Source: Proteles cristata cristata
Taxonomy: Eukaryota > Chordata > Mammalia > Carnivora > Hyaenidae
DNA: 64,000 bases
Direction of reading: 5' to 3'
Assembly (NCBI GenBank): GCA_017311185.1
Contig: JAESUZ010000990.1
Location: 558,001 to 622,000 of the forward strand
Shown here: positions 1-11,059 of the stretch, piece after piece
Layout: each line of letters starts with the position of its first letter
How positions within the stretch are numbered: position 1 is the first letter of the stretch
Made by a program: the position numbers and the translations under genes
Notes under the pieces: model-generated
The model's database searches: none
What the model was told of the DNA's origin: nothing
The model's input: the letters and a program-made list of their open reading frames with translations, nothing else

Positions 1-190
1 ATAGAAATGAGTCCTCATATTTAAGATCTGATAGCCCTGATTATTTAGTTATTTATTTAAATAAGTATATTAATGCACTTTATATACTGCTTAGGAGAAA
101 TGAAATCTAATGTTGGACATTCCTAAACCTGTTGCCTGTGAGCATTATGTGCTAAATAGGTATCTAATAAATATATTTAGGTTTTTAAAT
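1..190. other. AT-rich flank, nothing recognised
   Basis: AT-rich sequence with no open frame or repeat family that I can name. It ends in one copy of the target-site duplication of the SINE that follows. Confidence 0.5.
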
Positions 191-197
191 ACTATGA

Positions 198-411
198 TTT
201 TTTTAAATGTTTGATTTATTTCTAGGAGAGAGAGAGAGACAGCGTGAGCAGGGGAGGGTCAGAGACAGAGGGAGTCACAGACTGAAACAGGCTCCAGGCT
301 CCGAGCTGGCAGTCAGCACAGAGCCCGACGCGGGGCTCGAACCCACGAACCGTGCGATCATGACCTAAGCGAAAGTCGGTCCCTTAACCGACTAATCCAC
401 CCAGGCGCCCC
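198..411 (-). mobile_element. CAN-type SINE, young subfamily, antisense
   Basis: A full-length tRNA(Lys)-derived SINE on the minus strand. Read in reverse it starts GGGGCGCCTGGGTGG and carries the A box, a B box in GGGTTCGAGCCCC, the CT-rich region and the tail ending at the T-rich left edge. It has the diagnostic bases of the young group (ACTTTCGCTTAGGTC, GACTGCCAGCTC, TCCTAGAAATAAAT). The repeat is flanked by a target-site duplication AAATACTATGATTTTTT, at about 187-204 and 413-429, which proves insertion by L1-type target-primed reverse transcription. Such SINEs are transcribed by RNA polymerase III and copied by the L1 reverse transcriptase. They encode nothing. The near-perfect duplication and low divergence indicate a recent insertion. 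Confidence 0.95.
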
Positions 412-431
412 AAAATACTATGATTTTTTAA

Positions 432-829
432 GTCTGTATTGGTGTTGCGATGTACTTCTCAATGTCTTTCCTAGCTAAAATCTTAAGCTACTGTAAAATT
501 CGTATTTCATCTGTATTGTTTTAAGAAGAATACAGATACAGAATCATGAAGAGCAATCTTATTACTAAGACCACTGTTATTGTTGTCTTACAAACACAAG
601 ATCAACGTATATAGCTTTTAAAATTTGTTCATGGTATCTTCACCTGCTGTTGCATTCATGATTTCAGGCACTTATTTTCCACCTCACGACCCTTAGCTTT
701 CTTTCTTCTCTTATTCCTTCCTTCTTCTTAAGCACTTTGATTCCTATAAAGCAAACAGGTAACTTTTCTAGTTTTGACACACATCCTCTTTAATTTTCTC
801 TCTTTTATTCCTTCCTTTATTCACTTTTC
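432..829. other. Single-copy AT-rich DNA
   Basis: No repeat family, gene or RNA is recognisable. The right half is pyrimidine-rich (several TTCCTTC and TTTCTTCTC runs), without a plausible exon beside it. Confidence 0.45.
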
Positions 830-1592
830 ATTTCACAGGGGTGCCTGTGATCAGATTATTACCCCTCACCTCCATATTTACCCTTTATTGCCTGCTCTGT
901 GAAAACAGAACTTGGCTCTCTTACTGTTTGTCCTTTGCCAACAAGAATGAGGTTGACCGGTTCGAAGGGGTAGAGAGAAACTGCAAGGTGGGAAGGGATT
1001 TTCTTTTCTGTTGTGGTCTGTTTCCCTTTACCAGCTTCACCAGTGGGCTAGCCTCTCCAGCATCGGGCTCCTGCTGGATGGGCATCTTTTCTGGAGGTAG
1101 GCTCCTGACACGGGCAGGTTCTTTGGGTCCAGGCTTCTTTCTACCACACAGGTAGCTTCTGGGACTCAACTTCTTATCGTTCATTGGTTTTTCCAGTTCC
1201 AAGCTCTTGAATTGTGGGTGACATTTCCAATACCAAGCTTCTACAAAGCATGCCCCCACTAATGGCCTTCTGAGACAAATACCTCTCCATGAACAGCTTT
1301 CTCAAGCATTTAGACCATGAGCAAGTTCCAGCCAGTTTCGTCAATGCAATCCGACAATGATTTCACTGCCCTTTTGTGAGCTACGGATGTATAATCATCT
1401 TTGGATGCTCCCTTTCAGCTCTAGGATTAGTGGTGCCCTTTATATCCACTCTTCCTATATCCTTTAGATTTCTTTTTACTTCCTACTGGCCCATATCTTA
1501 ACCCCCTTTTAGTAATTTTATAATAAACTTACTCTACTCAAATTACCATGTGGTTTCTCTTTCCTTATTAGACCCTGATTGATAGAATAATC
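830..1592 (+). mobile_element. Old LTR-like interspersed repeat (family uncertain)
   Basis: About 760 bp with a more even base composition than its surroundings. It ends in a polyadenylation-like motif (AATAAACTTACTC) followed by a short pyrimidine-rich tail that closes with TAGACCCTGATTGATA. That layout, a poly(A) signal followed by a U5-like end, is typical of a solitary LTR on the plus strand. I cannot name the family or see terminal TG/CA with a duplication. A 112-codon open frame lies antisense at 921-1259 and a 104-codon frame lies in sense at 841-1155. Neither resembles a protein I know and both are probably chance. Confidence 0.35.
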
Positions 1593-1602
1593 AAACTTTC
1601 TT

Positions 1603-1845
1603 GGGGGGGGGGAAGGTCTGGGTGGCTCAGTACTTTAAGCCTCTGACTTCAACTCAGGTCATGATGATCTCACGAGGGGTGAGGCTACTGAGCTTGATCC
1701 CCGTGTAAGGCTCTGTGCTGGCAGCTCAGAGACTGGAGCCTGCTTGGGATTCTGTGTCTCCCTCTCTCTCTCCCCCTTCCCTGCTGATGCTCTTTCTCTC
1801 TCTCTCTCTCTCAAAAATAAATAAACGTTAGAAACTTAAAGAAAA
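1603..1845 (+). mobile_element. CAN-type SINE, old copy
   Basis: Sense copy: head GTCTGGGTGGCTCAG after a G-run, then CAGGTCATGATGATCTCACG (a 3-base GAT duplication), CTGTGCTGGCAGCTCAGAG, a CT-rich block and an AAATAAATAAACGTT tail. Many substitutions place it among the older copies. Confidence 0.9.
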
Positions 1846-1849
1846 AACC

Positions 1850-4325
1850 TTTCTGAATATACACTATCTAGCTTACATCTCTTATTTCTATTTCTTCAGC
1901 TGAATTGAGGAAATTACTCGTACCACTTAGCTTAAATGGATATTTAGTCATTAATTCATTCAACTATTAATTTTTATTTTGTTCAATGTCTGAAATGCAA
2001 GGGGCAGTATGTCGATGGGTGTGTAAACCAATTATATTTCACAAAAGACCAAAAGCTTAATCACAGATGATTAAAGAATATAATCTGGTTCAGAAACCTA
2101 ACAGAACTACTGTTAGGTATATTTGGTGTATTTGTTTGGTATATTTGTACTACTTGATATTTTACCTATTTGAAAAATCCTTCCAAAGGCCACATTCAAA
2201 TGGATAGAAAGAAAATATAGGAAATACTGCTATCCATGAAATAATAATAATAAAATCTCTGTGATGTATCAAATTGTCATCACTTTAACATTCCAGAATC
2301 CCTGAAGGGAACAAATTGTGCCCCTCATTAAAAAAAAGTAAAGCTTATGAAAGCACACTAAAGACAGGTGATAATATTAAAATATAAACATTTAGACTCT
2401 GGAGTTAGAATACTATTTATGGCTTCCAGAATTAACAAAAAATAAAAGATAATTCATGCAAAAATCACACAGGTAACTAAATCATATTCTACAAATAATA
2501 ATTTTGCCTTGCTTTTGATTTATTTGTTCAATATTTTATTTAAACGTTAAATTCTCCAAAACTTGTCAAAGGAGACCCTCTATAATGGGGAACTGATAGA
2601 CATGTTATAGTCATTCTACCTCTATGTAGGAAATTTACATATAAAAGAAAGTACTGAACACAATGAAAAAATTCTTTAAAATCATCTAAGCTGTACAGAT
2701 GGCAGCAACCTTTCATATCTTATTGTGCCTTTTTGACTTTTGGACACCTATTTTTGAATAAAAGTTATTCTTTTCCCATCAATGAAGTCAGACAACAAGT
2801 GTTACTTATTTTGTATTTGGCAATTTTTCATACTCTGGATTGTCAAGGATGGATAATATAATTTCTATCTGTTTTTTTTTCCTAATGAATTTGTAGCTTA
2901 ATAAATGATGCTAACTGCATTTTGGTGTCACTTCTCATGCAAAAATCTCCTAAATATAAAAATAAATAAATAAAACAAGACATTTCATGTGCAACATATA
3001 GAGAAAATAGTGCATGCAGATATTTGAGGTCTTGAAATGGAAAGCAAAAAAAAATTAAATTACAGTGTGTTATGCAGAGGGAAAGTAGTTTAGTGATCCT
3101 CAAGGCTATAAGGGAGGGCCCATGGAAAATTCACTTGGGGAATTCAGTGGTAGCAAATTTGAAAGACTTTATATCATGTCATATTGAAACGTTAGAGTTT
3201 AATCTTATGACTATCAGCTCTAATATTTACAATTATTAAGCCAATTTGGATAGCACCTTTATTATGCAGTAATCCATTACAGGTAAAATCTAATTGGTAG
3301 AAAAATATTTTTTAATTGTTAAATATTTTTTCTGAGAATACAAGCAATCTGAGTAGAGTACAAACTGATAATTACCTTTTTGTTTGATTTGTGGTAAATA
3401 CTTTTTAGCCTTAAGTAGCCAGACTACTGTAGGCGCATATAATGCCTAAATAATAATAAAAACTCAAAGGAAAAAATATAAAATAGATACATGAGCTACT
3501 TCTTGCTTAAAATAGCTCTTAAAAGTAGGATGAAGGAAGAAAATAGTTCTTGTGTTATCCAGAAGATTATAAAGTAGTTCTTGAACACCACTTAATCCTC
3601 TCTCAATCAGTGCCTTAATTTTAGTAGAACAATTTGAGAAAGTTTATGCTGGGATGTAACCTACATCTAATCACCTGTTCACCTTATCAAATGCCTTATA
3701 AATTACCTCAGTGCATATTGAAGACTCCAAGTCTCAGTGCAGAATTGTCAAATACTAATTATTATTTTGTCCCTATCACACAGACAAGCACACTTTCTTT
3801 AAAATGAAAAGTTTTCAGGAAAGTAGATATGATACAGTTCTAAAACCATTGAGGAAGGTTAACACAGCATTTATTTCTTGTTGTTGTTGCTGTTATTGTA
3901 TGTAAAATGGACAATACAATTGTGTGCTCTTCAGATTATGCAAATAAAGTATAGAATATTTTATCACAAATGAATCATACAATCTTTTCAACATGAAAAT
4001 GACTATACTTTGCAGTAGGAAAGAAACAAATATTAGATAGTAAACAGGCTTATTGTAAGCGATAGTCAAGGGTTAAATACAATGAAAAAGAATAGTATAA
4101 TCATTATACATTTTGTGTAGACTTTCATGGAAACTTAACATTCAGGGCATATCTTGGAGCATAGAAAAATAGATGAATAATATGTGAGCCTCGCCATGGA
4201 TGAAGACAATTAGAACATTTTTTCTGAGATGGTTTATTTCCACTGAAATGGAGAATGGTATTAAAAAAACACACTGGAACTTTGAGACTGTAAATAAATT
4301 TTTAACTAAAAAATATATTTTTACT
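1850..4325. other. 2.5 kb of AT-rich DNA without recognisable features
   Basis: Read on both strands: no SINE, L1 motif, LTR signal, tRNA-like fold or coding-like frame stands out. The longest frame, 2882-3103 (-), has no recognisable motif and biased composition. It may hold very old L1 or DNA-transposon relics too diverged to see by eye. Confidence 0.5.
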
Positions 4326-4552
4326 TTGGGGTGGCTGAACAGTAAGTAGGTTGAACACCTGACTCTTGATTTTGGCTCAGGTCATGATCTCAGAGTCCTG
4401 TGATCCAGTCCTTCATAGGGCTTTGCACTGTGCATGGAGTCAACTTAAGATTCTTTCTCTCTCTGTCTCTGTTTCTCTCTCTCTGCCCCTCTCTCCCACT
4501 CATGCTCTTCCCTCTGTCTCTCAAAAATAAAAATAAAAAAATAAACCTTAAA
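4326..4552 (+). mobile_element. CAN-type SINE, old copy
   Basis: Sense copy with a worn head (GGGGTGGCTGAACAG), GGCTCAGGTCATGATCTCAG, GGGCTTTGCACTGTGCATGG, a long CT block and a CTCAAAAATAAAAATAAA tail. The 74-codon frame starting at 4400 is read from this repeat and is not a gene. Confidence 0.88.
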
Positions 4553-4919
4553 AAAATTGATTTTAACATGGCATGTGGAGGTATCTCTTCAGTGGAGTAC
4601 CTCTTGAAAGAAATTCAGTTTTAATACAGGAGCCAAAACAAATGCAGCTGAGCCTTTATTCCATTTGGCAATTAAAAATGTTGAATAAGCATGGACAACT
4701 AGCTCTTCAATTAAAAGGTAAATATAGACTGAACCATTAAACTAAAGCTAGTGTAACTGAAAATTGAAACAAAATATAAAACCAAAATAATAATGGATAA
4801 ATTAGAATAGCCTAAGCTATTTGCTATAAGACAAACTCTTCAGATTAGTGGTTTCAGATGAAGGCTTTCTTTGCACTCAGCACACACTAGTATGGTTCTA
4901 GGTGCTCTGGTGGTGATCC

Positions 4920-5150
4920 AGCACACAAGCCAGCAGTGTCATAGCATCGAAGACAGTAGACGATCTATCCCAGCAGTTAAATGCTCCCATAAGTATTTCT
5001 ATTCACAGTCTATTGGAAGAACTTGTCGAGTAGCTGTGCTCTATCGCAAAATATACAGAAAATATTGTCCTTCTCCTGGAAAGGGGAGGAGCACCAGACT
5101 TCATTGAATTTAATCGAATGTTGCCCCAAAATCGTACTGAAAAGAACTAA
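4920..5150 (+). pseudogene. Protein-like 76-codon stretch with one stop, unidentified
   Basis: One plus-strand frame runs 37 codons from 4920, meets a TAG at 5031, then reads 38 more codons to a TAA at 5148. The conceptual product has balanced, protein-like composition: an amphipathic segment around HSLLEELVE just before the stop and LLERGGAPDFIEFNRMLP after it. The DNA also has more CG dinucleotides than its AT-rich flanks. This would fit a decayed retrocopy of a real mRNA or a fossil exon. I do not recognise the protein, I see no poly(A) tail or duplication, and two overlapping frames (4871-5107 and 5023-5292) are also open, so chance is not excluded. Confidence 0.3.
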
Positions 5151-5466
5151 AGCAGCATTCCCACATTCAACTGTTAGCACCTTGTACATTCATTTTCTTT
5201 CCATGAACATTACTTACATAAAAATTGTTTTCCCCAAAAGATTATCTGGGATATTGTATTCAGAGTTTTTGCTGAGTATGAACCTACTATAATGAGAATT
5301 TCTGCCAAGGCAGTGAAATGTAATGTGTAGAGTCTCCAACATCTTATTAACCATTATTTTATAAATGTTAAAAATGATTTACAAGCCTCTATTACCACAC
5401 TGCACAACTCTTAAATAGGCCTGCAAGTATTTCATTGGGAAATTATCTATATGTGTGAGGCATTAG

Positions 5467-5467
<1 letters not shown>

Positions 5468-5512
<45 letters not shown>
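5468..5512. repeat. (TG)n microsatellite
   Basis: An uninterrupted run of about 22 TG units. Long pure dinucleotide arrays of this kind are usually length-polymorphic. Confidence 0.97.
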
Positions 5513-5513
<1 letters not shown>

Positions 5514-5639
5514 ACCGATCCTTTCACTTTCTTGCTTACGTCACTTTAACATTTTTCCAGTGCTCTTAAGTTACACTTCATAAAACTTAATAATTCCTTT
5601 GATACCCATCATAATCTGTTCTTACATCCTTTTCATTCT

Positions 5640-6075
5640 TTGCCAATTCTCCCCCACCCTCATTATGCTCCAATCACATCAGCCTTCTCTTACTTTGAAT
5701 GTGCAAAGCACCTTCCATCTTAAGATCTCCATAGTATTATTTTTTTCTTTTTAGTAATTCCTTTCTCCATGAATTTTCTCAATCAACGCCTATTGAATCC
5801 TTATGTCTTGGTTGCTTCAATATTACTTCATTCAAAACTAATATTACTTCATTTATTACTTCATTTTTTATCTTCACTCTGCCTACCTTGCCTCAAAATA
5901 CTTAGATTTTTCTGCATGTTCTATAACAATGGAGATTTTTACACTATAGCCTATGAAATATGTTTCCCTGTTTCATATCTAGCTTTATCCTGTATTGAAA
6001 CTCCATGAAAGTAGAAATATAATGACTACTATATCCCTGGCATCTATCATAATGACCATTCCATAAAAATGTCAA
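5640..6075 (+). mobile_element. Probable L2 LINE 3' relic
   Basis: The order of weak matches fits the 3' end of an ancient L2 element in sense: a CTTCCATCTTAAG stretch, CACTATAGCCTATGAAATA, then AACTCCATGAAAGTAG and CCCTGGCATCTATCATAATG. These correspond to the 'CTCCATGAGGGCAG ... CCTGGCACATAGTAG' end of L2. Divergence is high, so the call rests on pattern order. Confidence 0.4.
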
Positions 6076-6178
6076 TTTTACAAAAGAATAAATTAAAATA
6101 TGTAGGTTATATAATAGTTTCTCTAATATATCACATAGCCTTGGTTGTTTAAATGTGAATCATGTAAAGATAATATCG

Positions 6179-6203
6179 ACATAATGTATATTATACATTA
6201 TGT
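6179..6203. repeat. Perfect 25-bp AT-rich palindrome
   Basis: Two 12-base arms (ACATAATGTATA and its exact reverse complement) separated by a single T, inside a longer TA-rich tract that runs to about 6265. It could extrude as a cruciform. Confidence 0.9.
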
Positions 6204-6264
6204 ACATTATATATTATTATAGAACATAATATACATTGTAAAATATAATATTATGTTTACATAT

Positions 6265-6935
6265 ATATATACAACACACAGACACACTCCTATACAACAC
6301 TCAGGGGAAGACGGGAAAAGGAGAAAGAGGCAGCAACAAGGAACATTCTGAAAATAAATAAAGAAGCAGCAGCCATGACCAGCTGACATCATTATCTATG
6401 GTCAATGAAAAGGACATTCAAATCAAAATGGACTCCATTTCATCAAGATTCAGGGAAGGAAGTAAACTAACAATAGAATGTGCTCACTTACAATATGAGA
6501 GTATTCTGCCTGTTTCCTTCCATTGTGGCCACAGTCCAGACTCCTTTTGGATCTAGTGCTGGCTGGCCTCCCAGCTTTGGCTCCTGGCCCAGGTCCATCT
6601 TGCTGTTCTGGGGAATGCTCTGGAGAGATTTTATTTGGAAACGTGAGCACAATGGCAAGTATCAAAGAACTTAGATTTTCAGGTATGGTCAACAGTGTAT
6701 GCATTTATAAAACTGTACTTGCCCAAATCTTTCCAAATGTGAGAAGATGACTGCCAGAATTTCAAGTACATGGGATTTCCAGTTGGAGTGGAAATGTGGA
6801 ACACATTTGAACACACTTGGAACCAGAGCAAAAAGATTCATAGAAAATAGTAAGAATGTAGAGTAAACCATTAAGTAATAGACCTGGGCCAGACTGACTC
6901 AGACACCAAATGTCATGACAGAGTAGTTTGTTAAG
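6265..6935. other. Single-copy DNA with a GC-richer core
   Basis: The core at 6500-6660 is less AT-rich than its neighbours and is open on both strands (6450-6704 minus; 6480-6674 and 6523-6750 plus). None of the translations contains a motif that I recognise and no splice sites frame it convincingly, so I leave it uncalled. Confidence 0.35.
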
Positions 6936-6937
6936 TT

Positions 6938-7512
6938 CCTTATCAGTTTTCTATTGGGGCCATAAAAATTACCACTAATTTAGTGTCTTACTAGAAATGT
7001 ATTATCTCACAGTTCTGTAACTCAGAATCAGGTAGGATCTCTTGGTTTCTCTTCTCAGTCTCACAAGACCAAAATCAAGGTGTCCACAGATCTAGGTCCT
7101 TGTCTAGATGTTCTGGAGGATAATGCACATAATCAGATTATTAGCTAAATTCAGATTCATGCAACTGTAGGCCCTGTTTACATTCTGGTTCTTTGCTCAG
7201 GGGTCATTCTCAGTTGCGGGGACTGCCTGGGTTCCCTGACACGTGGCCTTCCTTGTCTCCAAAGCCAGCGACAGCAGATGAGGTCCCTCCTACACTTCAA
7301 GTCACTTCCTGACATTTCTTCCATCTCTCTGACTCTTTCTGAAGAAATGTCCCTATTTTAAAGGGTGCAAGTAATTAGGTTTGGCCAAGGTGGTTAATTA
7401 AAAATAATTTTCCCATCTTAATCACATCTATAAAGTCCCTTTTGCCATGTAACCAAAACATATTAACAGCTGCCAGGGAGTAGGATGTGGCTATTATGGG
7501 GAGACCATTATT
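6938..7512 (-). mobile_element. MaLR-type (MLT1-like) LTR, antisense
   Basis: The landmarks of an old mammalian apparent LTR retrotransposon read in antisense and in the right order: CAGTTTTCTATTGGGGCCAT, TATTATCTCACAGTTCTG, AAAATCAAGGTGTCCACAG, then CTTTTGCCATGTAACC near 7440 and GGGGAGACCATTATTTAGCC at the end. No coding part is present, so it is a solitary LTR. Subfamily assignment needs a library search. Confidence 0.7.
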
Positions 7513-7514
7513 TA

Positions 7515-8984
7515 GCCATTATTAATCTAGATTGGGCTAATAGAATTGAACAACCATACATTCATTCTTTTGAAGTCTGGGATAAAAACAGAGTCAGGAA
7601 TGTGGTCAAAATAGACTGTAATTGAGTTGTGTTGAAAGTGAAATAGTCTTTCTTTTACTAATACCCCTAATACCAAGAGTAGATGTCCAGAGTCTTAGCA
7701 AAATGCTGTCGTTTCAAACATATTGTTGAGACATTCCTAAGGAATAAGATGTTTTTGAGAGACAAATGACTAACCAGAAATCAATCTAATTATCCTTACT
7801 TTTCTTGACTACAATTATTGCATATGGTATCATATGATCAAAAGTCGGCCTTCACTGAGTACACGTGAAATGTATTCTGGTACAACTTCCTCAATTTCAG
7901 GTTTCTTAAGAACTAAGCTAGAATAAACCTGTGCAACCCATACAAAGATGCATTGAAGAAACGAGCTACACAAATTTTTTTTCACTGTTAGCTCTTGATT
8001 TCTCTTTAATCTAAGCAAAATGGCAATGCAGTATCTTTACTTGATATATTTATGGACTTGAGAATTTTACGTCAATTTCACTCTAAGCTTCAGTTCAAAA
8101 GGTACCCTAGAGTTCCTCAAGGAAAACACTGACCTAATGGGCCTCTTCTTGATGACAGATAATGTGATAAAGTCATGACTTGGCAAATTCAAAGGGAGTG
8201 TCTTGCTTGGTTTTCCATGGTACATCAGGTATTCTTCTCTGTAAAAGGAGTACTAAAGGAAGACTCTTTTGACAATGTATGTAATGCCCAACTACCTGTA
8301 AATCTGCTTCAGCACACTGAGATACCGCTGCATTCTCCACTTGTCTATTTTAGGCAGTTCATAAACACAGCTTGGCTTGTTTATTAGAGTTCAAAAACCT
8401 GGCAAAATGCATCACTACAGCTCTTTTTCATCTGCTGTGTTGACATGAAGATCAGTGACCCCTTTTGAATGATCGAGATTTTGACAGCTTAATTTCTGTG
8501 TCATGAGTTGCTAAGGTAACACTATTTTTGTGAATTCCACAGTTAATAAATCCTTAAGAAATGCCTTCCATTTTTAGTATTGGAAGTAATTTAATGTTAA
8601 AGTTAGAAGATTTATTTTTTAGTTCACTTCATTCACTGAATAAACTCAATCTATTTGTTGGCTATTTTCTTTTTTCATGGAATACCCTGATTCAACTTGG
8701 ACAGAAAAAGAAATTTAAAACACGATGACACTAACTGAAAGGTAATAAAATATCCCAAAGAAGAAACTAAGAAAACACCTTTTTGATGGCTGGATCATGC
8801 TTTTGAGATGTGAAGCAAAAGTAGCTTTTCAGGGCCACCTTTAGAGCTGAAGGTTTGCATTTTTATATTCAAATGCTGGTGTAACTTTCAAATTATACTT
8901 GCATTTCCAGAGAAAAGTAGAGAGTTGTTTTTTTAGTGCTGTTTAACTGATTCCTACAAACTTAGCTACTTGCTATTTAAAACA
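7515..8984. other. Single-copy DNA, nothing recognised
   Basis: About 1.5 kb with no SINE, LTR or L1 landmarks. The frames at 7830-8018 (-) and 8175-8387 (+) are short and lack recognisable motifs. Confidence 0.45.
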
Positions 8985-9465
8985 ATATCCCCTGATTATC
9001 TCACAAGCTCTATAGATCAGAAATCCAAGCATGGCTGAATTCAGCTCTCTGTTCTAGAAATCACAAGGCTGAAAGGGAAGTGTCATAGGACTATTCTTTC
9101 TGAAGCTCAAGGTCTTCTTTCAAATTCAAATGTATTTTTTGTTTTGTTTTGCTTTTTTTTTTTTGCAGAATTTTGTCTCTTGTATTCGTTTACAATCCAA
9201 GAAGACTAAGAGCATCATTCCCTGTTGTTGTCTGTTGTATAGGAAACTCTTTCAGCTCCCACAGTTCTGAGCCACTTGACCCACAACATCGACCATTTCA
9301 ACTTTCGATGTCTCTGACTTCAGAAAGGACCCAGTCTCTTTAAGGGCTCATGTGGTTAAAGCAAGCCCACCTTGATAAGTTCTTTTGATTAAATCAGAGT
9401 TGACTATTGGCAAAAAGATCACAGTAGTGATAGCCTATCATACCCAGATTTGTCAGAACTCATGA
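8985..9465 (-). mobile_element. Probable MaLR-type LTR relic, antisense
   Basis: Weak matches in order to the same antisense MaLR pattern seen at 6938: TGATTATCTCACAAGCTCTA, CAAGGCTGAAAG, a central T-rich insertion near 9127-9165, CTCTGACTTCAGAAAGGACC, GGGCTCATGTGGTTAAAGC and a final CATACCCAGATTTGTCAG. Highly diverged. Confidence 0.4.
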
Positions 9466-9649
9466 GAATGGGCTTATAATGGGTTTATACAAGGAACAGA
9501 AATTATGGGGGTCATTTAAAATTCCTATTTACCAAAAGTAAAATGCAAATCATTGTTTTGTGCAAAACACAAAATAGTTCCAAGCACCTTTGAGTGTTTG
9601 GTTGAAACCATTTTAAAAGACAAAATCTTAGAAGATTTGCATTTGCTAA

Positions 9650-10018
9650 TCTCATTGCCTTGTAGTTCCTACTACAAGGCAATGAGAAAGAATGAAATCT
9701 GGCTATGGGTAGCAACATGGATGGAACTAGAGTGTGTTCTGCTGAGCCAGACAGAGAAGGACAGATACCATATGTTTGCACGTACAAATGTATTAGGAGG
9801 AAGCTAACAGAGGACCATGCGGGAAAAGAAGGGGAAAAATGGTTGGGGCGAGAGATGGAGGCAAACCATGAGAGACTCTTGAATGCCGAGAACAAACTGA
9901 GGGCTGATAGGGGTGGGGGAGAGGGGAAGGGGGGTGATGGGCATGGGGGAGGGCACTTGTTGGGATGAGCACTGGGTGTTATATATAAACCAACTTGACA
10001 ATAAACTATTTAAGGAAA
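9650..10018 (+). mobile_element. Short L1 3' end with foldback 5' end
   Basis: The sense part begins at 9670 with TACTACAAGGCAATGAGAAA, the last codons of L1 ORF2, and runs through a G-rich 3' UTR (GGGTGGGGGAGAGGGG) to ATAAACCAACTTGACAATAA and an A-rich tail. The closely similar element at 45862-46463 confirms the identity. At the 5' edge, 9650-9666 is an exact inverted copy of 9671-9687 with a 4-base loop between. A tiny inverted copy of the element's own first bases therefore precedes the sense copy. This is the product expected of twin-primed reverse transcription with overlapping ends. Confidence 0.88.
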
Positions 10019-10019
10019 A

Positions 10020-11058
10020 AGAAATAAAAATACAGTTCTTATTGTGACTTCTTATTATGAGTCCTTATATTATAAAATAGAAAAACGTATTCTGGGACAT
10101 CTGCCTGCCTATCAGAATTGCATATTAATATTTAAATAACAGTAATAATAACATCTTTACAACTATACACTATATATGCAAAATAACTTTTGTACATTAA
10201 AAATTTTACCTTTATTATTCTGGACTTTAAATATATGAAAATTTCTAACAAAAATTTCAAGTCCCTGGAAAATATTTCAATGTCTAAAAAGCATATATCA
10301 TGTGAAACCAAAATATAAAGTGAGCACACAGCTTGAGAAATATACACTGGGAACAAGAACAGGCCATTTCAAGAATTTTATAGAAACTAGATAAGTTGCT
10401 AAAGAAAAAAAGCAATTGGTTAGACATGTAAATCCAAGGAGATTTATGTGATGACAGTAAACATCATATAAGAAATTAATCAGCTGTTACTGGCAGTGAG
10501 CAGCATTATCCTGAGGATTCAGAATGTAATCATGTCATTGGATATCAAGTCTGGAAGTCAGTTACCCATCAACACAAAGTACTCAAATAGATTATGAACA
10601 CAGTAATAAAAGAATATTAAAATAAACAACAAAAAAATCTCTCCAGTAAAGGAAATTAAAAAAATATTTTTGATGAAAATATTACGGAAACTATAATATT
10701 ACATCAATAAAACCAGTAATATGTAAGTTATATATATATTATATAATGCACATACACATACCCTTTTAAAACTGTTAACTGTGTAAATGTACTTGGATAG
10801 TGAGGACTCCATACAAAAATTGAACAGATTATAATTCATTTTGTTGATAAAATCCAGCACTTATATATTGAAATCTGAATTTCATCTCTACTGTTTCAGA
10901 GATTTTTCTCTTCCTCTGTTCTAATATTTTCAAATTGGATCACCACCTATTTAGTCAATAGTCAATACACTATTCTACAACCATCAGAATACATCATCAA
11001 AGTATTTTGATTCTTTGAGAAGTAAAGGAGATGATTTATTTTTAGAAATACCCAATAA
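10020..11058. other. AT-rich DNA, nothing recognised
   Basis: About 1 kb of very AT-rich sequence, including TATATATATTATATAATG near 10730. No landmarks of repeats or genes. Confidence 0.45.
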
Positions 11059-11059
11059 A

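Noticed and set aside
840..1600. CpG island or promoter
   Set aside because: GC content and CG frequency are only slightly above the surroundings; no island-like density anywhere in the window.
4400..4624. 74-codon frame with a hydrophobic Ser/Leu stretch
   Set aside because: The Ser/Leu stretch is the CT-rich part of a SINE.
5023..5292. 89-codon frame overlapping the protein-like stretch
   Set aside because: Its product is low in coding character compared with the overlapping frame discussed in findings, and it has no recognisable motif.
9512..9895. 127-codon minus-strand frame
   Set aside because: It runs antisense through the L1 3' end and its foldback; not a gene.
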